A DNA stretch of 64,000 bases from Solanum dulcamara (GCF_947179165.1 NC_077237.1:13358235-13422234); one strand, 5' to 3'. Positions 1 through 13,344 are shown, counted from the stretch's first letter. The notes: generated by a model from the letters alone, not told the origin. Made by a program: numbers and translations.

Positions 1-953
1 GTTTTGCTATTCTATGCTAATTAGTATAAATACTTTAAAATATTATAATAAGTATGTGATGAGTTATATTGAATTTGAAGAGGAAAAACACAAGCTCAGA
101 TTGATGCATGATGAGCCTAGTCAACCAATATTATTATCATTACAAGGCACATCATACAGAAATATTGCTAGCAATTGTATTTCAAAAGTAACATTATAGC
201 AACGTCAAATATGCAATTCTTATAATATACATCATCAAGTATTCAATTTATTAAAAAGTTTTTCTTAATATGTCACAACACATAATTTAAATGTCGGCTC
301 CATGATTGCAAAAATTTTCATGTCTTAAAGTTTTTTCCTTCTTTTTAAGAAACAACAACCTCTTATTTTTTACAATTGCATACATATCAAGAAGTTGTTG
401 TTGAAGAAGAGGTGTTATTGGTATTCCCCTTTTTGTTTCTTGATAGCACTAATAAATCTTTTGTGTGGTTTTCGCATTAAAGATTATGGCATCTTTGCTC
501 TAACAGGCAAGGGGCAGTCTCACCTCTTTTCAACCTCCACCCTAAACGAGAAAGGGTTTGAATGCAAGAAAATAATTTTGTAGGTGCAACACTTCTTTGG
601 GGAAATAGAAGGCCAATTGGACTTTAAGTTGGGCAGTGGGGGCAAGGGAGCCGAGGGTTTATTGAAACAGTTTATGTACACTAAGCATGATGTTGTTGTT
701 CTTGAAATGTGATTTTTTTATATAGCTATTCAACAAATAATGGAGTCATCCTTCTCAAAAAGGAAAGAATAATGAGGTAACAAAATGTCTTAATGTGATC
801 TTGTTGTTGTCTAGTTGTGATCCATTGCATTTTCAAATAGGGTCGAATCTATAATACACCTAGGTTATTAGTACGAGTTGTCCTTTGCTTCTTACACCAT
901 TTTGGAATTTCATTTGAACAATAAACTATTTCTCTTCAGATCTTAAAGAAGAA
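1..953. other. Unresolved AT-rich intergenic sequence
   Basis: No convincing gene. The only open frames are about 60 codons, with no recognisable motif. This is the left half of the target into which element B inserted; it was originally continuous with 23644 onwards. A GGGG-rich patch near 605-655 and short TTG runs near 690 suggest old repeat debris, but no family can be named. Confidence 0.6.
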
Positions 954-1375
954 GTAAATGTAACACCCCCCAAAATTTTCCCTAAGATTCGGACCTTTCT
1001 TGTATTCGGGTAGGGTCGAACTCTATTATTGTGAAGTATATGCTTGAGTTAAGATGAGTTCCTGAGTAATTGAAGAGTGTTGGAGGTGATGTGGGGTCAC
1101 AAAGGACCCCTAGGACCAAGCTAAGTCCAAAAGGTTCGTCGTGGCTAAGTTTTAGGATGAGTTCATTTAAGGGGTCGACTTCTAACAATCCTATCTTTTG
1201 AAAGACGACAATCTAGGTGGCCCACGACTTATTAAATTAAAGGTCGTCGAGTCTTCTTTCCAATGCCACCAAGAATGTAATTTTTGGAGTTCGAAGTCAA
1301 ACAATACGACGATCCTAAGATAAACTATCACGGCAGGAATTTCAGGCCTGGGGTGCAATTGCTAGAAATCTAGGC

Positions 1376-1665
1376 TTGGCGCCGTAGTGGCGCGATGTGC
1401 CACTATCGCGCCAGGAACAAGCCTTAGTAGTTTGGCCCCTGGCGCAGCGCGCCACTACGAGGTGTGCAGGGTTTTCAAGCCTATTTTCCCAGAACCCAGA
1501 AAATATGGCCTTGGCGCTGTAAGGGCGCGATGCGCCACTATCGCGCCAAGAACATGCCTCAGTAGTTTGGTCCTTGGCGCGGCGCGCCACTAACAGATGT
1601 GCAGGTTTTTAGGCCTAATCGACCTGGCGCTACAATGGCAAGATGCGCCACTATCGCGCCAGGAG
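1376..1665 (+). repeat. GGCGC palindromic tandem repeat in B 5' LTR
   Basis: About two and a half copies of a roughly 120-bp unit. Each carries near-palindromes built on GTGGCGCGATGCGCCAC and TATCGCGCCAGGAAC, followed by a CAGTAGTTTGG segment, another GGCGCGGCGCGCCACTA palindrome and GTGTGCAGG. It is very CpG-rich against an AT-rich LTR. Equivalent blocks occur in every LTR of this group: 4590-4880, 12089-12380, about 18754-18910 and 21618-21905. Confidence 0.85.
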
Positions 1666-1722
1666 CGTTTTAGCCTATTTTTTAGAATTTTTGGAGAAAG
1701 GGCAATTTGGGAATTGTCCCAA

Positions 1723-1732
1723 ATTATATATG
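1723..1732 (+). promoter_or_regulatory. TATA-like box of B 5' LTR
   Basis: AATTATATATG about 60 bp after the GGCGC block, where a retrotransposon U3 promoter is expected. The matching site in the 3' LTR is near 21969-21976. Function is inferred from position; the transcription start is not visible. Confidence 0.5.
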
Positions 1733-2862
1733 TATCATCCTTGAATGAATTTAGACCATATTTTCAGCCTCCCTCTCTCTCTAAAAGCCCTAGAAAATTT
1801 TTCTCTCCTCTATCTTCTCCAAATCCTTCTTCAACAAGGAATTGTTCTAAGAGCTTCAAGACTCCAAGTTTCCATTGAAGACCCAACAACAAGGTTTCTT
1901 CAAGAATCTATTCTAAGGTATGTAAGGTTACTCAAAATATGGGTTGAGTCCACCCATGTGCCCTACACTTTCTTTGAGGTTAAATGTTCATAAGAATGGA
2001 GTTTCTTGATAAACCTATTTCCAAAGGAGTCTTGTCATCCATTAATGTGATGCTTGTTATGTTGATGTTGTTGAGCTAAGAAATTTCTAAAATCTTCTTG
2101 TTAGCATGAGTCGATGAAGATGAGTTGTTAAACATGCGTCATTGATTTTTCTTAACTATGTGAATTATGACAAAAATGCTAATTTACTTAAATATGTTAT
2201 TTATCTTGAATTATTGATTTAAAACCTTGGAGTTGTGGTGAGTCCCAAATGATTTGTTAAATAAATGGAGGAACGATTGGATAGATTTGTATGTTGATAT
2301 AAATACATATTTAATCTACTCTTAAAAAATATAATTGGGATTGATCGAATTGTATGATTGGGAGAGGTTTGATTATGATAGAGTTGATGAGTTGACAAGG
2401 TTGTAATGAGACTTGTCGATATGAGTTGATTGAGTTGATTGGATGGAGTTTTATGAGCATTGAGTCTTGGGAGGAGTATCGAGCACCGAATTGGGCAAGA
2501 GTATAGTCCATACTCGAACCCAATAACTATGTCACCAAATATAGGAGGGGATTGAACCGTTAAAGTCGGATGCTTCCCCAAAATTATTGTTCTGACATTA
2601 TAGGACTTGGTTGGATTGGATCCATGATTGGTTGATTCGTTCATACCCTGACAAAGTATGAACGGACGCGGCAACAACGTCGGTTTGTTGTACTTTCACT
2701 GGCTCATAAGTTATGGTTGTCGGATAAGAGAAACTCCCACATAGGTCTTGTAGTACTCCGAGTCGGATTGAGTTGATTTGTATATGATTTGGTCCCATCT
2801 AAACTATATTCTTGCTTAGACTTAGGGCGTTTGTTGAGTTGTGTTTCTTTCTGAGTTGAGCT

Positions 2863-5302
2863 TGTCACGCCCTGAGAGGGTATCCTAGACGTAACCGGCA
2901 CCCGAAGGCCATCTCTGACCTCTGAGCGAACCACTTGGTACAGTCACTCATTCATTCAAGCACATTCTATTAGCAGGAAACTCATTTTAAGAAATACTTC
3001 TCATATCATAAGGGCCGAAGGCCAAACATTTACAATCAAGACGAAAATCAAAACAGGAATCCTTAAGATGACCGCTCGACCTCCTCACATCTCAGTCTAT
3101 GAAGCCTCTATTCAAGTCTAAAAGGTGCCAATGACAAGCCCATGGCTACCGACAATCTAAATAAAGAAAAGACAATCAAAAACTGTACAGGAAGGCCCAA
3201 AATCCTCCGGGAACTAGGAGGACTCACCGACTGGCTAGAAGTGTAAGTGGATCTTCAACGGAGCACCGGTTGATGATCTCTAGTACCTGTCTCTGCATCA
3301 TGAAACGATGCAGGCCAAAAGGCGTCAGTACATGGAATGTACGAGTATGTAAAATGGCCGAATACAACGAACATCAAGGAAGAATAAATCAACCAACTCG
3401 GGAGCTCAACTCAAAATGAATGACAACTCAATCAAATGTCCTAAGTCTAAACAAGAGTATGATTTAGACTGGACCAATCATCTACAATTCAACTCAATCT
3501 GACTCAGAGTGCTATCAAAACTTATTTGGGAGTTTCTCTTAACCGACAACCAACACTTATGAGCCAGTGAAGGTACAACGAAACGACGTCGTTGCCACGC
3601 CCGTTCATACCTTGCCAGGGCATGAACGACGAACACTCATGGATCCAATCCAACCAGGTCCTATAATGTCAGGACGAAAGCTCTCGGGGAAGCATCCGAC
3701 TTTAACGGTTCAATCCCCCCTACGTTTGGCAACACAGGTATTGGGTTCGAGTATGGACTATACTCTTGCCCAATTCGGTGCTCGATACTCCTCCCAAGAC
3801 TCAATGCTCATAAAACTCCATCAACTCAACTCAATCAACTCATATCAACAAGTCTCATTACAACCTTGTCGACTCATCAACTCTATCACAATCAAATCTC
3901 AATCTCAATGCTCAATCTCAATCATATCTTCAAGGAAGCTTTACATGCACATATACACATCATCTAGATATAAAATCAATCATTACCTCCATCCATTTGA
4001 GAAAAATCTTTATGACTCATCACATCTTCAAGACTTCAAATCGACATTCTTATAATAGGCAACATGCTTAAGAAGATGGTATACTCTATCAACTCTACAT
4101 AATTAATAAGACCAACAAACATATTTATCAACTCATTTCTTCATCATCTCATACTCATTTAAGGGCTCATTTTAGGAACCTCTTAGCTCAACAACCTTAA
4201 CACATCAATAATTAAATAAGATGGGAACAATACTCATTCAAACATGTACCATACCAAGAAACTCCATTTTCATAGATATCTAACCTCAAAACAAGAATAG
4301 GGAACATGGGTGGACTCAACCCATGTTTTGGTTAGCCTTACATACCTTAGTGAAGACTTGAAGAAAACCTTGAGGTTGGGTCTTTAATGGAGGACTCTAA
4401 TCTTGAAGCTTCTTGGACTCCTTTGTTGGAAATGGAGAAGAAGAGTAGAGAGAAGGGAGAGGAGCTCTTAGGGCTTTTTAGAGAGAGAGTGAGGGCTGCC
4501 AAATGAGTTCCCAAAAGGCCAAGGGCTACATATATATAATTGGGTAAGTTCCCAAATTGCCCCTCCTCAAAATGTTCTGAAAATAGGCTAAAACGCCCTT
4601 GGCGCGATAGTGGCACGTCGCGCCCTTACAGCGCCAAGGCCGATTACGCCTAAAACCTGCACAACTTTTAGTAGCGCATCGTGCCAGGGACCAAACTACT
4701 GAGGCATGTTCCTGGCGCGATAGTGGCGCATCGCGCCCTTACAGCGCCAAGCCTATTGTTCTAAATTTTAGGAATTTGGCCCCAAAAACCCTGCACACTT
4801 TTAGTGGCGCGTCGCGCCAGGGACCAAACTACTGAGGCATGTTCCTGGCGCGATAGTGGCGCGTCGCGCCCTTACGGCTCCAGGGCCATTTCCCCAGCAG
4901 TGGTAACCCAGGCCAAAATGAAATCTCTGTCGTGCTAGTTCGTCTTCGGATCGTCATATCTTTTGGCCCCGAACTCCAAAATCTACGTTCTTGGTGGCGT
5001 TGGAAAGAAGACTCGACGACCTTTAATTTGATAGGTCATGGGCCACCCAGATTGACGACTTTCAAACGATAGGGTCATTGAAAGTCGACCCTTACGTGAA
5101 CTCGTCCTAAACTTAGCCACGATGGATCTTTTGGACTTAGCTCGGTCCTAGGGGTCCTCAATGACCCCGCATCACCTCCAACTCTCTTAAACTCCTCAGG
5201 GACTCAACTTAACTCAAGCACGTACTTCGAAATAAATACGATGGGCCCCACACGTGTACAAAGAAGGCCCGAATCTTAGGAAAAGTTTTGAGGGGTGTTA
5301 CA
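2863..5302 (-). repeat. 3' LTR of element A
   Basis: About 2440 bp, bounded by TGTCACGCCC on the left and GGGGTGTTACA on the right. It is near-identical to 10354-12792. On the minus strand it reads TGTAACACC to GGCGTGACA, the same termini as element B. It contains a GGCGC block at 4590-4880 and a TATATATAAT box at 4531-4540. Open frames inside it, such as those at 3567-4055, are repeat sequence and not genes. Confidence 0.95.
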
Positions 5303-5320
5303 TTATCTCCCCCTTGGGAT
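5303..5320 (-). promoter_or_regulatory. Polypurine tract of element A
   Basis: On the minus strand, CCAAGGGGGAGATAA lies immediately before the 3' LTR, the expected priming site for plus-strand DNA synthesis. Element B has the same motif at 17957-17969. Confidence 0.85.
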
Positions 5321-5404
5321 CATTCATCCTCGAATGATGAGCAACCAAGAATAGACTCGGGGTACAAATCACAATCAAAATTCAGTCATTCAATCAATCA
5401 AAAC

Positions 5405-8400
5405 TCAAAAAGGTACGAATGAATTCGAGTTAAGGAAGTAGTCATTACCTTCAATGCTCTCCTCGGTAGGCACGAATAGATGTGGGTATTTAGACTTTAT
5501 GGCTTCCTCCGCTTCCCACGTGGCTTCCTCAACAAATTGATTCCTCCACAGGACTTTGACTGAGGCGACTTCCTTGTTCCTCAATTTGTGGATTTAGCGA
5601 TCAAGGATTTGGATTGGGACCTCCTCATAGGATAAGCTATCCTTAATTCCAACGCTTTCAATAGGGACTACCAACGAGGGATCGCCCAAGCACTTTTTCA
5701 ACATTGAAACGTGGAACACCGGATGAATAGAAGCTAGTTCTGAGGGTAGGTCCAGCTCATAAGCGACACTCCCGATCCGCCTCAAAATTTGGTACAGGCC
5801 AATGTATCGAGGACTAAGTTTCCCCTTCTTTCCAAACCTCATGACCCCCTTCATGGGTGACACTTTCAAATACACCCAATCATCCACCTCAAACTCTAAG
5901 TCTCTCCTCCTCACATCGATGTACGATTTTTGGCTACTTTGGGCTGTCTTTAGCCTCTCTCAGATAACTCGTACCTTCTCCATGGCTTGATGGACGAGGT
6001 CAGGCCCAATCAACTCGGCTTCACCAACTTCAAACCACCCAATGGGCGATCTACACCTCCTCCCATACAAGGCTTCATAAGGAGCCATTTGAATGCTTGC
6101 ATGGTAGCTATTGTTATACGCAAACTCTATGAGAGGCAAGTGATCATCCCAATTTCCCTTGAAGTCAAGCACACACGCCCTCAACATATCCTCTAATGTT
6201 TGAATTGTGCGCTCTGCTTGGCCGTCTGTCTGGGGGTGGAAGGATGTACTCAAGTTCACCCTCGAACCTAATCCCTTCTGAAAGGATTTCCAAAATTGGG
6301 AAGTGAATTGGGCTCCTCTGTCTGAGATGATAGACAAAGGGACCCCCTTGCAATCTAACGATCTCCTGTATGTACAACTTCGCATAATCTTCTGCGGTGT
6401 CAGCAGTCTTAACCGCCAAGAAGTGAGCTGATTTCGTCATTCTATCCACAATTACCCAAATGGAATCATGTTGTTTTCGGGACTTCGGCAAACCTGTAAT
6501 AAAGTCCATGTTGATCATCTCCCACTTCCATTCTGGAATTTCTATGTTCTGGGCTAGACCACATGGTCTCTGATGCTCAACCTTCACTTGTTGACAATTC
6601 GGGCATTTGGAAAGGAATTCCGCAATATCCTTCTTCATCCCGCTCCACCAGTAGATCTCCCTCAAGTCATGGTACATTTTCGTGGAACCCGGATGAATAG
6701 AGTATCTAGAACTATGCGCTTCGGCCATAATCCTCTCTCGAACATCATCAACATCCGGCACGCACAATTTATTTTGGTACCGTAACACACCATCTCCCCC
6801 TTGGGTAAAAACCATTACCTCTTGTTTGTGAACTCCTCCCTTCAATTGGAGAAGGACGGGATCTTGGTCTTGCTTCTCCTTCACCTCTGCCACAAGTGAG
6901 GACGTAGACCCATCCTGAATGGTAACTCTGCCTTTATTATTCTCTTCCAGATAAACTCCCAATCGGGCTAATTTGTGTACCTCCTTCGCCAATTCCCTCC
7001 TTCCTTCCTCCACGTGGCTAGTGCTACCCATGGACAACCTGCTAAGAGCATCAGCAACAACATTAGCTTTACCTGGATGGTAGAGGATGCTCATATCATA
7101 GTCCTTGAGTAGCTCAAGCCATCTCCTTTGCCTAAGGTTGAGTTCCTTCTGGCTAAAGACGTATTGCAAGCTCTTGTGATCGGTGAATACATCGATATGC
7201 ACTCCATATAGGTAGTGGCGCCAGATTTTAAGTGCAAACACCACAGCTGCCAGCTCAAGGTCATGAGTTGGGTAATTCCTCTCATGAAGCTTAAGCTGTC
7301 TTGAAGCATAGGCTATCACCTTCTCCCTTTGCATCAACACACAACCCAAACCAATTCTGGAGGCATCACAATAAATCACAAAACCTTCTGTTCCATCGGG
7401 CAAGGTTAGAACAGGAGCAGTGGTTAGCTTGGTCTTCAATTTCCGGAAACTCTCCTCACAAGCATCAGACCATTGGAACTTAGCCTTCTTTTGGGTCAGC
7501 TTAGTCAATGGTGATGATATGGATGAGAATCCCTCTACAAACCTTCGATAGTACCCGGCCAAGCCCAGAAAGCTTCTTATCTCTGTTGGGGATATGGGTC
7601 TAGGCTAATTCTTCACAGCTTCTATTTTCTGAGCATCCACCTGAATACCATCTCCAGATACAATGTGGCCTAAGAAGGCCACCGATGCAAGCCAAAATTC
7701 ACATTTAGAGAACTTTGCATACAATACCTGGTCCCTCAAAGTTTGTAGAACGACTCTACGATGATAGGCGTGCTCCTCTTCATTCTTGGAGTAAACCAGA
7801 ATATCATCTATGAATACAATCACAAATATATCAAGGTACGGTTTGAATACTCGGTTCATGAGATCCATAAAAGCGGTGGGAGCATTAGTCAACCCAAAAG
7901 ACATGACCAAAAATTCAAAGTGGCCATAACGAGTCCGGAAAGCAGTCTTCGGAACATCGCATTCTCTCACCTTCAACTGGTGGTAGCTGGATCTCAAGTC
8001 TATCTTTGAGAAACAAGTGGCACCTTGAAGTTGGTCGAATAAGTCATCTATTCTAGGGAGAGGGTATTTGTTCTTCATAGTGACTCTATTCAACTGCCTG
8101 TAGTCGATACACATTCTAAGGGACCCATCCTTCTTCCGCAAAAATAGGACCAGAGCACCCCATGGCGAGACACTCGGCCTAATGAATCCCTTATCTAACA
8201 AGTCCTTCAGCTGCTTCTTCAACTCCTTCAAATCGACCGGAGCCATTCTATATGGGGGAATTGAGATAGGCTGGGTATCAGGAAGAACATCAATCCCGAA
8301 GTCGATCTCCCTATCAGGAGGGACTCCAGGCAGATCTTCAGGAAAGACATCCGGAAACTCATTGACAATCGGAACCGACTCAAGGGATGGAGACTCAATG

Positions 8401-10136
8401 CTGTCATCTTTCACTCGGACAAGGTGATAGATACACCCTTTTGAGATTAGCTTCCTGGCCCTAAGGTATGAAATAAACTTACCCTTAGGCGCAATAGAAC
8501 TACCCCTCCATTCTATGACAGCCTCATTCGGGAATCTGAATGTGACAATTTGAGTTCTACAATCAATAGAGGCATAGCAGACATAAAGCCAGTCCATACC
8601 AAGGATCACATCGAAATCAACCATGTCTAACTCAACCAAGTTAGCCAAGGTGTCCCTATGATGAATTGACACAGTGCAATCTCTATAGACTCTCTCAGCT
8701 AAGACAGAATCACCGACAGGAGTGGCCACACAAAAGGGCTCAAGAAGATGTTCAGGGATTTTATTGAACTTACTAGCCACATAGGGAGTTACAAAAGATA
8801 AGATGGCACCTGGATCCATCAATACATAACAATCAAAGGAAGAGACTCGAATCATACCCGTCACGACATTTAGAGAGTTCTCCTGATCTTGGCGACTACC
8901 CATGGCATATAGGCGGTTTGTACCTCCACTCGTACCTGGAGTAGCGCCCCTCTGCTTTCCTCTAGCTGGTGGTGCGATGGCAGAGGACTGGGCCCTATTC
9001 CCCCATGTTGGACACTCCCTCAGAAGATGGCCCATTTGGCCGCATTTATAGCAACCAACCCTTCCTGCTCTGCATTCTCCCAAGTGGAGCCTACCACACT
9101 TGCCGCATGGTGGCTTTTCCTTCGAATACTGACTTACACTGGCCGGGGATTGAGAAACCTGGGGTCTGAAATTCTGGCGACTTTGTCCCTGCCGATCATA
9201 CCTGTCCTGCGGCATCGGTGCGCTGGCGGTAGATGAGGCATAGGTGGAAGGCCTCTTCTGGAAGAAGGACCTGTTGCCCTTGCTTTGCCTCTGCTCATTC
9301 TCATGCCCAGATGACCTTGCCTTTTTGCTCAGGTGCTCTTCTCTTTCTTTCCTCTTCTCCTCCTCTACCTGTTGAGCATACACCATTAATCTGGAAAGGT
9401 CCATATCCGAGATCAACAATGCTGCCTTGCATTTCTTCTTCACATGCCTCCCTAATCCGGAGACGAACTTCCTCATCTTCGACCTCACATCAGGAATCAT
9501 TTCTGGAGCATACCTGGATAGCTGGATGAACCTTAGGCCATACTCCTTAACCGACATACCTTCCTGCTTCAGATTAACAAATTCCTCCACCTTCGCTTCC
9601 CTCAATTCTCGGGGAAAGAACTGGTCAAGAAAAGCCCCCTCGAATTCATCCCATCTAGCAGGTTCAGCATCTTCACCCCTACTCTGCTCCCATTGGTTAT
9701 ACCAAATATTTGCCACATCTTTGAGTTGATAAGACACCAACTCGACCCCCTCGATTTCTATAGCGTGCATGGCTTTTAGAATCTTCCACATTTCATCAAT
9801 GAAATTCTGGGGATCTTCATCAACCTTAGAACCCGTAAATGCCGGTGGGTTCATCCTTAGAAAGTCTCTAATTCTAGTGGCAGCAGATGGCTCCTAGGAA
9901 CTAGAGCTGAGAGTCGGAGAACTTTGATTGCCGCTTCGGGCGGCCATTAGTTGAGTGAGCATGGCAATTGCCCCTCGAAATTCAGCTTCTGATGTGGGTG
10001 CAGGTGGAGTAGATAGCACTTGAGGTGCCTCCGCATATCTCGCGGGTCGGCCTCTAGCCCTTGCTGGGCGTGCCTCTAACTGTGGCATCCCTGCATTATC
10101 AACATTCCTCTGGCTAGCGGTACGTTTAGGAGGCAT
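5405..10136 (-). pseudogene. Gag-pol polyprotein of element A, interrupted
   Basis: Read on the minus strand, the frame begins MPPKRTAS at 10136. Gag runs to a CCHC zinc knuckle ([14 protein letters not shown]). It continues through protease ([12 protein letters not shown]), reverse transcriptase (FIDDILVYS near 7800), RNase H (YCDASRIGLG to ADALSRL), an integrase zinc finger (CPNCQQVK), the integrase core and a C-terminal chromodomain-like tail (WEAEEAIKSKYPHLF), ending at a TGA at 5405. Breaks are: TAG at 9896-9894 in gag; TAG replacing a Trp at 7607-7605 before the FLGLAGYYRRF motif; a one-base gain in a G run at 6343-6347 in integrase; TGA at 5962-5960; and TAA at 5596-5594 before the tail. 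Otherwise the sequence is close to intact. This copy probably cannot make the full polyprotein. Confidence 0.93.
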
Positions 10137-10337
10137 TATCTGTAACGTATGAACGCACGAATTAGAAAGGAAGTCTCATGGAGTTCAACTCCATCGCACG
10201 AATTCAGAGTATGAAAGAAGTGAAACAATTCCTAATATCCTATAGCCTCCTGCTCATAAGTGTGGTGCACAACACACCCATAAGCAAGACTCTACTAGAC
10301 ACGGCTTTATAGACTCCCTAGGACACTTGAACTCTGG

Positions 10338-10349
10338 GCTCTGATACCA
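10338..10349 (-). promoter_or_regulatory. Primer binding site of element A
   Basis: On the minus strand, TGGTATCAGAGC lies four bases inside the 5' LTR. This is the usual plant site complementary to the 3' end of initiator methionine tRNA. Confidence 0.9.
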
Positions 10350-10353
10350 TGTT

Positions 10354-12792
10354 TGTCATGCCCCGGGAGGGTACCCTAGACGTAACCGGCACCCGAAGGC
10401 CATCTCTGACCTCCGAGCGAACCACTTGGTACAGTCACTCATTCATTCAAGCACATTCTATTAGCAGGAAACTCATTTTAAGAAATACTTCTCATATCAT
10501 AAGGGCCGAAGGCCAAACATTTACAATCAAGACGAAAATCAAAACAGGAATCCTTAAGGTGACCACTCGACCTCCTCACATCTCAGTCTATGAAGCCTCT
10601 ATTCAAGTCTAAAAGGTGCCAATGACAAGCCCATGGCTACCGACAATCTAAATAAAGAAAAGACAATCAAAAACTGTACAGGAAGGCCCAATATCCTCCG
10701 GGAACTAGGAGGACTCACCGACTGGCTAGAAGTGTAAGTGGATCTTCAACGAAGCACCGGTTGATGATCTCTAGTACCTGTCTCTGCATCATGAAATGAT
10801 GCAGGCCAAAAGGCGTCAGTATATGGAATGTACGAGTATGTAAAATGGTCGAATACAACGAACATCAAGGAAGAATAAATCAACCAACTCGGGAGCTCAA
10901 CTCAAAATGAATGACAACTCAATCAAATGTCCTAAGTCTAAACAAGAGTATGATTTAGACTGGACCAATCATCTACAATTCAACTCAATCTGACTCAGAG
11001 TGCTATCAAAACTTATTTGGGAGTTTCTCTTAACCGACAACCAACACTTATGAGCCAGTGAAGGTACAACGAAACGACGTCGTTGCCACGCCCGTTCATA
11101 CCTTGCCAGGGCATGAACGACGAACACTCATGGATCCAATCCAACCAGGTCCTATAATGTCAGGACGAAAGCTCTCGGGGAAGCATCCGACTTTAACGGT
11201 TCAATCCCCCCTACGTTTGGCAACACAGGTATTGGGTTCGAGTATGGACTATACTCTTGCCCAATTCGGTGCTCGATACTCCTCCCAAGACTCAATGCTC
11301 ATAAAACTCTATCAACTCAACTCAATCAACTCATATCAACAAGTCTCATTACAACCTTGTCGACTCATCAACTCTATCACAATCAAATCTCAATCTCAAT
11401 GCTCAATCTCAATCATATCTTCAAGGAAGCTTTACATGCACATATACAAATCATCTAGATATAAAATCAATCATTACCTCCATCCATTTGAGAAAAATCT
11501 TTATGACTCATCACATCATCAAGACTTCAAATCGACATTCTTATAATAGGCAACATGTTTAAGAAGATGGTATACTCTATCAACTCTACATAATTAATAA
11601 GACCAACAAACATATTTATCAACTCATTTCTTCATTATCTCATACTCATTTAAGGGCTCATTTTAGGAACCTCTTAGCTCAACAACCTTAACACATCAAT
11701 AATTAAATAAGATGGGAACAATACTCATTCAAACATGTACCATACCAAGAAACTCCATTTTCATAGATATCTAACCTCAAAACAAGAATAGGGCACATGG
11801 GTGGACTCAACCCATGTTTTGGTTAGCCTTACATACCTTAGTGAAGACTTGAAGAAAACCTTGAGGTTGGGTCTTTAATGGAGGACTCTAATCTTGAAGC
11901 TTCTTGGACTCCTTTGTTGGAAATGGAGAAGAAGAGTAGAGAGAAGGGAGAGGAGCTCTTAGGGCTTTTAGAGAGAGCGTGAGGGCTGCCAAATGAGTTC
12001 CCAAAAGGCCAAGGGCTACATATATATAATTGGGTAAGTTCCCAAATTGCCCCTCCTCAAAATGTTCTGAAAATAGGCTAAAACGCCCTTGGCGCGATAG
12101 TGGCGCATCGCGCCCTTACAGCGCCAAGGCCGATTACGCCTAAAACCTGCACAACTTTTAGTGGCGCGTCGCGCCAGGGACCAAACTACTGAGGCATGTT
12201 CCTGGCGCGATAGTGGCGCGTCGCGCCCTTACAGCGCCAAGCCTATTGTTCCAAATTCTGGGAATTTAGCCCCAAAAACCCTGCACACTTTTAGTGGCGC
12301 ATCGCGCCAGGGACCAAACTACTGAGGCATGTTCCTGGCGCGATAGTGGTGCGTCGCGCCCTTACGGCGCCAGGTCCATTTCCCCAGCAGTGGTAACCCA
12401 GGCCAATATGAAATCTCTGTCGTGCTAGTTCGTCTTCGGATCGTCATATCTTTTGGCCCCGAACTCCAAAATCTACGTTCTTGGTGGCGTTGGAAAGAAG
12501 ACTCGACGACCTTTAATTTGATAGGTCATGGGCCACCCGTATTGATGTCTTTCAAATGATAGGGTCATTGAAAGTCGACCCTTACGTGAACTCATCTTAA
12601 ACTTAGCCACGACGGATCTTTTGGACTTAGCTCGGTCCTAGGGGTCCTCAATGACCCCGCATCACCTCCAACGCTCTTAAACTCCTCAGGGACTCATCTT
12701 AACTCAAGCACGTACTTCGAAATAAATACTATGGGCCCCACACATGTACAAAGAAGGCCCGAATCTTAGGAAAAGTTTTGAGGGGTGTTACA
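10354..12792 (-). repeat. 5' LTR of element A
   Basis: 2439 bp, in minus-strand orientation from 12792 (TGTAACACC) to 10354 (CATGACA). It differs from the 3' LTR by scattered, mostly transition changes. It carries a GGCGC block at 12089-12380 and the promoter-like TATATATAAT at 12021-12030. Confidence 0.95.
12021..12030 (-). promoter_or_regulatory. TATA-like box of A 5' LTR
   Basis: ATTATATATA on the minus strand, upstream of GTAGCCCTTGGCC, at the same place as the TATA-like sites of the other LTRs. It is the likely promoter element for element A transcription, inferred from position. Confidence 0.5.
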
Positions 12793-12797
12793 GAGCT

Positions 12798-13328
12798 TCC
12801 CGAGTTGATTTGATTCTTTCTGATATTGTTTCATTCGGCCATTTTACATACTCGTACATTCCATATATTAATGCCATTTGGCCTGTATCATTTCATGATG
12901 GAGAGACAGGTACCAGAGATCATCAACCGCTGCACCGTTGAAGCTCTACACACTTCCAGCTACTTGGTGAGTCCTCCTAGTTTTCGGAGGATGTTGAGCC
13001 CCCTGTATAGTTTTGTGTTGTCCCTTTGTTTTGATTGTTGGTAGCCATGGGCTTGTCATTGGCACCTCCTAGACTTTTACAGAGGCTTCATAGACTAGAG
13101 TGTGGGGAGGTTGGACTGTTATTTGAGGAATCTTATTATATTTGTTTTTGTTGAGTTGATAGTGTTTGGCCTTCGGCCCCCATAATGAGAATAGTGTGTT
13201 TATGATTGAATCCTCCATTGAGTGAATGTGATTGAATGATAGTGTGAATGAATCAGGTGGTTCGCTTGAAGGCTAGAAATGATTTTCGAGTGTCGGCCAC
13301 GCCTAGGGCACCCTCCCGGGGCGTGACA
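12798..13328 (+). repeat. 5' LTR of element B, right portion
   Basis: Continuation of B's 5' LTR after element A. It matches 23108-23638 closely and ends GGGGCGTGACA. Confidence 0.92.
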
Positions 13329-13332
13329 AACA

Positions 13333-13344
13333 TGGTATCAGAGC
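13333..13344 (+). promoter_or_regulatory. Primer binding site of element B
   Basis: TGGTATCAGAGC four bases after the LTR end, identical in sequence and spacing to element A. Confidence 0.9.

Larger units (their letters stand above)
959..2862 (+). repeat. 5' LTR of element B, left portion
   Basis: First 1904 bp of B's 5' LTR. It runs from the TGTAACACC terminus to the GAGCT (2858-2862) duplicated by element A. The same sequence occurs in order in B's 3' LTR (17970-18341, then 21575 to about 23107), with scattered substitutions. It contains the GGCGC palindromic repeat block (about 1376-1665) and a TATA-like box near 1723. Confidence 0.92.
2863..12792 (-). mobile_element. Ty3-gypsy element A, complete with two LTRs
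   Basis: A structurally complete LTR retrotransposon, 9930 bp, on the minus strand. LTRs are at 2863-5302 and 10354-12792, with a perfect GAGCT duplication at 2858-2862 and 12793-12797. Removing it restores the sequence TTGAGCTTCCCGAGTTG, which is intact in B's 3' LTR near 23100. PBS, gag, protease, RT, RNase H, integrase, chromodomain-like tail and PPT follow in order. The reading frame is broken by a few stops and a frameshift. The two LTRs differ at only a handful of positions over several hundred bases read by eye, so it is younger than B, as the nesting also requires. Confidence 0.96.

Noticed and set aside
1342..1593. GC-rich open frames that could be read as a small arginine-rich protein
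   Set aside because: They are produced by the GGCGC palindromic repeat, open on both strands for compositional reasons.
1376..1665. Possible CRISPR-like array
   Set aside because: Units of about 120 bp with internal palindromes and no constant-length unique spacers, in a plant LTR. Not CRISPR.
2219..4055. Open frames of 150-160 codons in both directions
   Set aside because: They lie inside LTR sequence (2219-2677 in B's LTR, 3567-4055 in A's) and recur wherever the LTRs recur (for example 11058-11546). They have no protein-like motifs.
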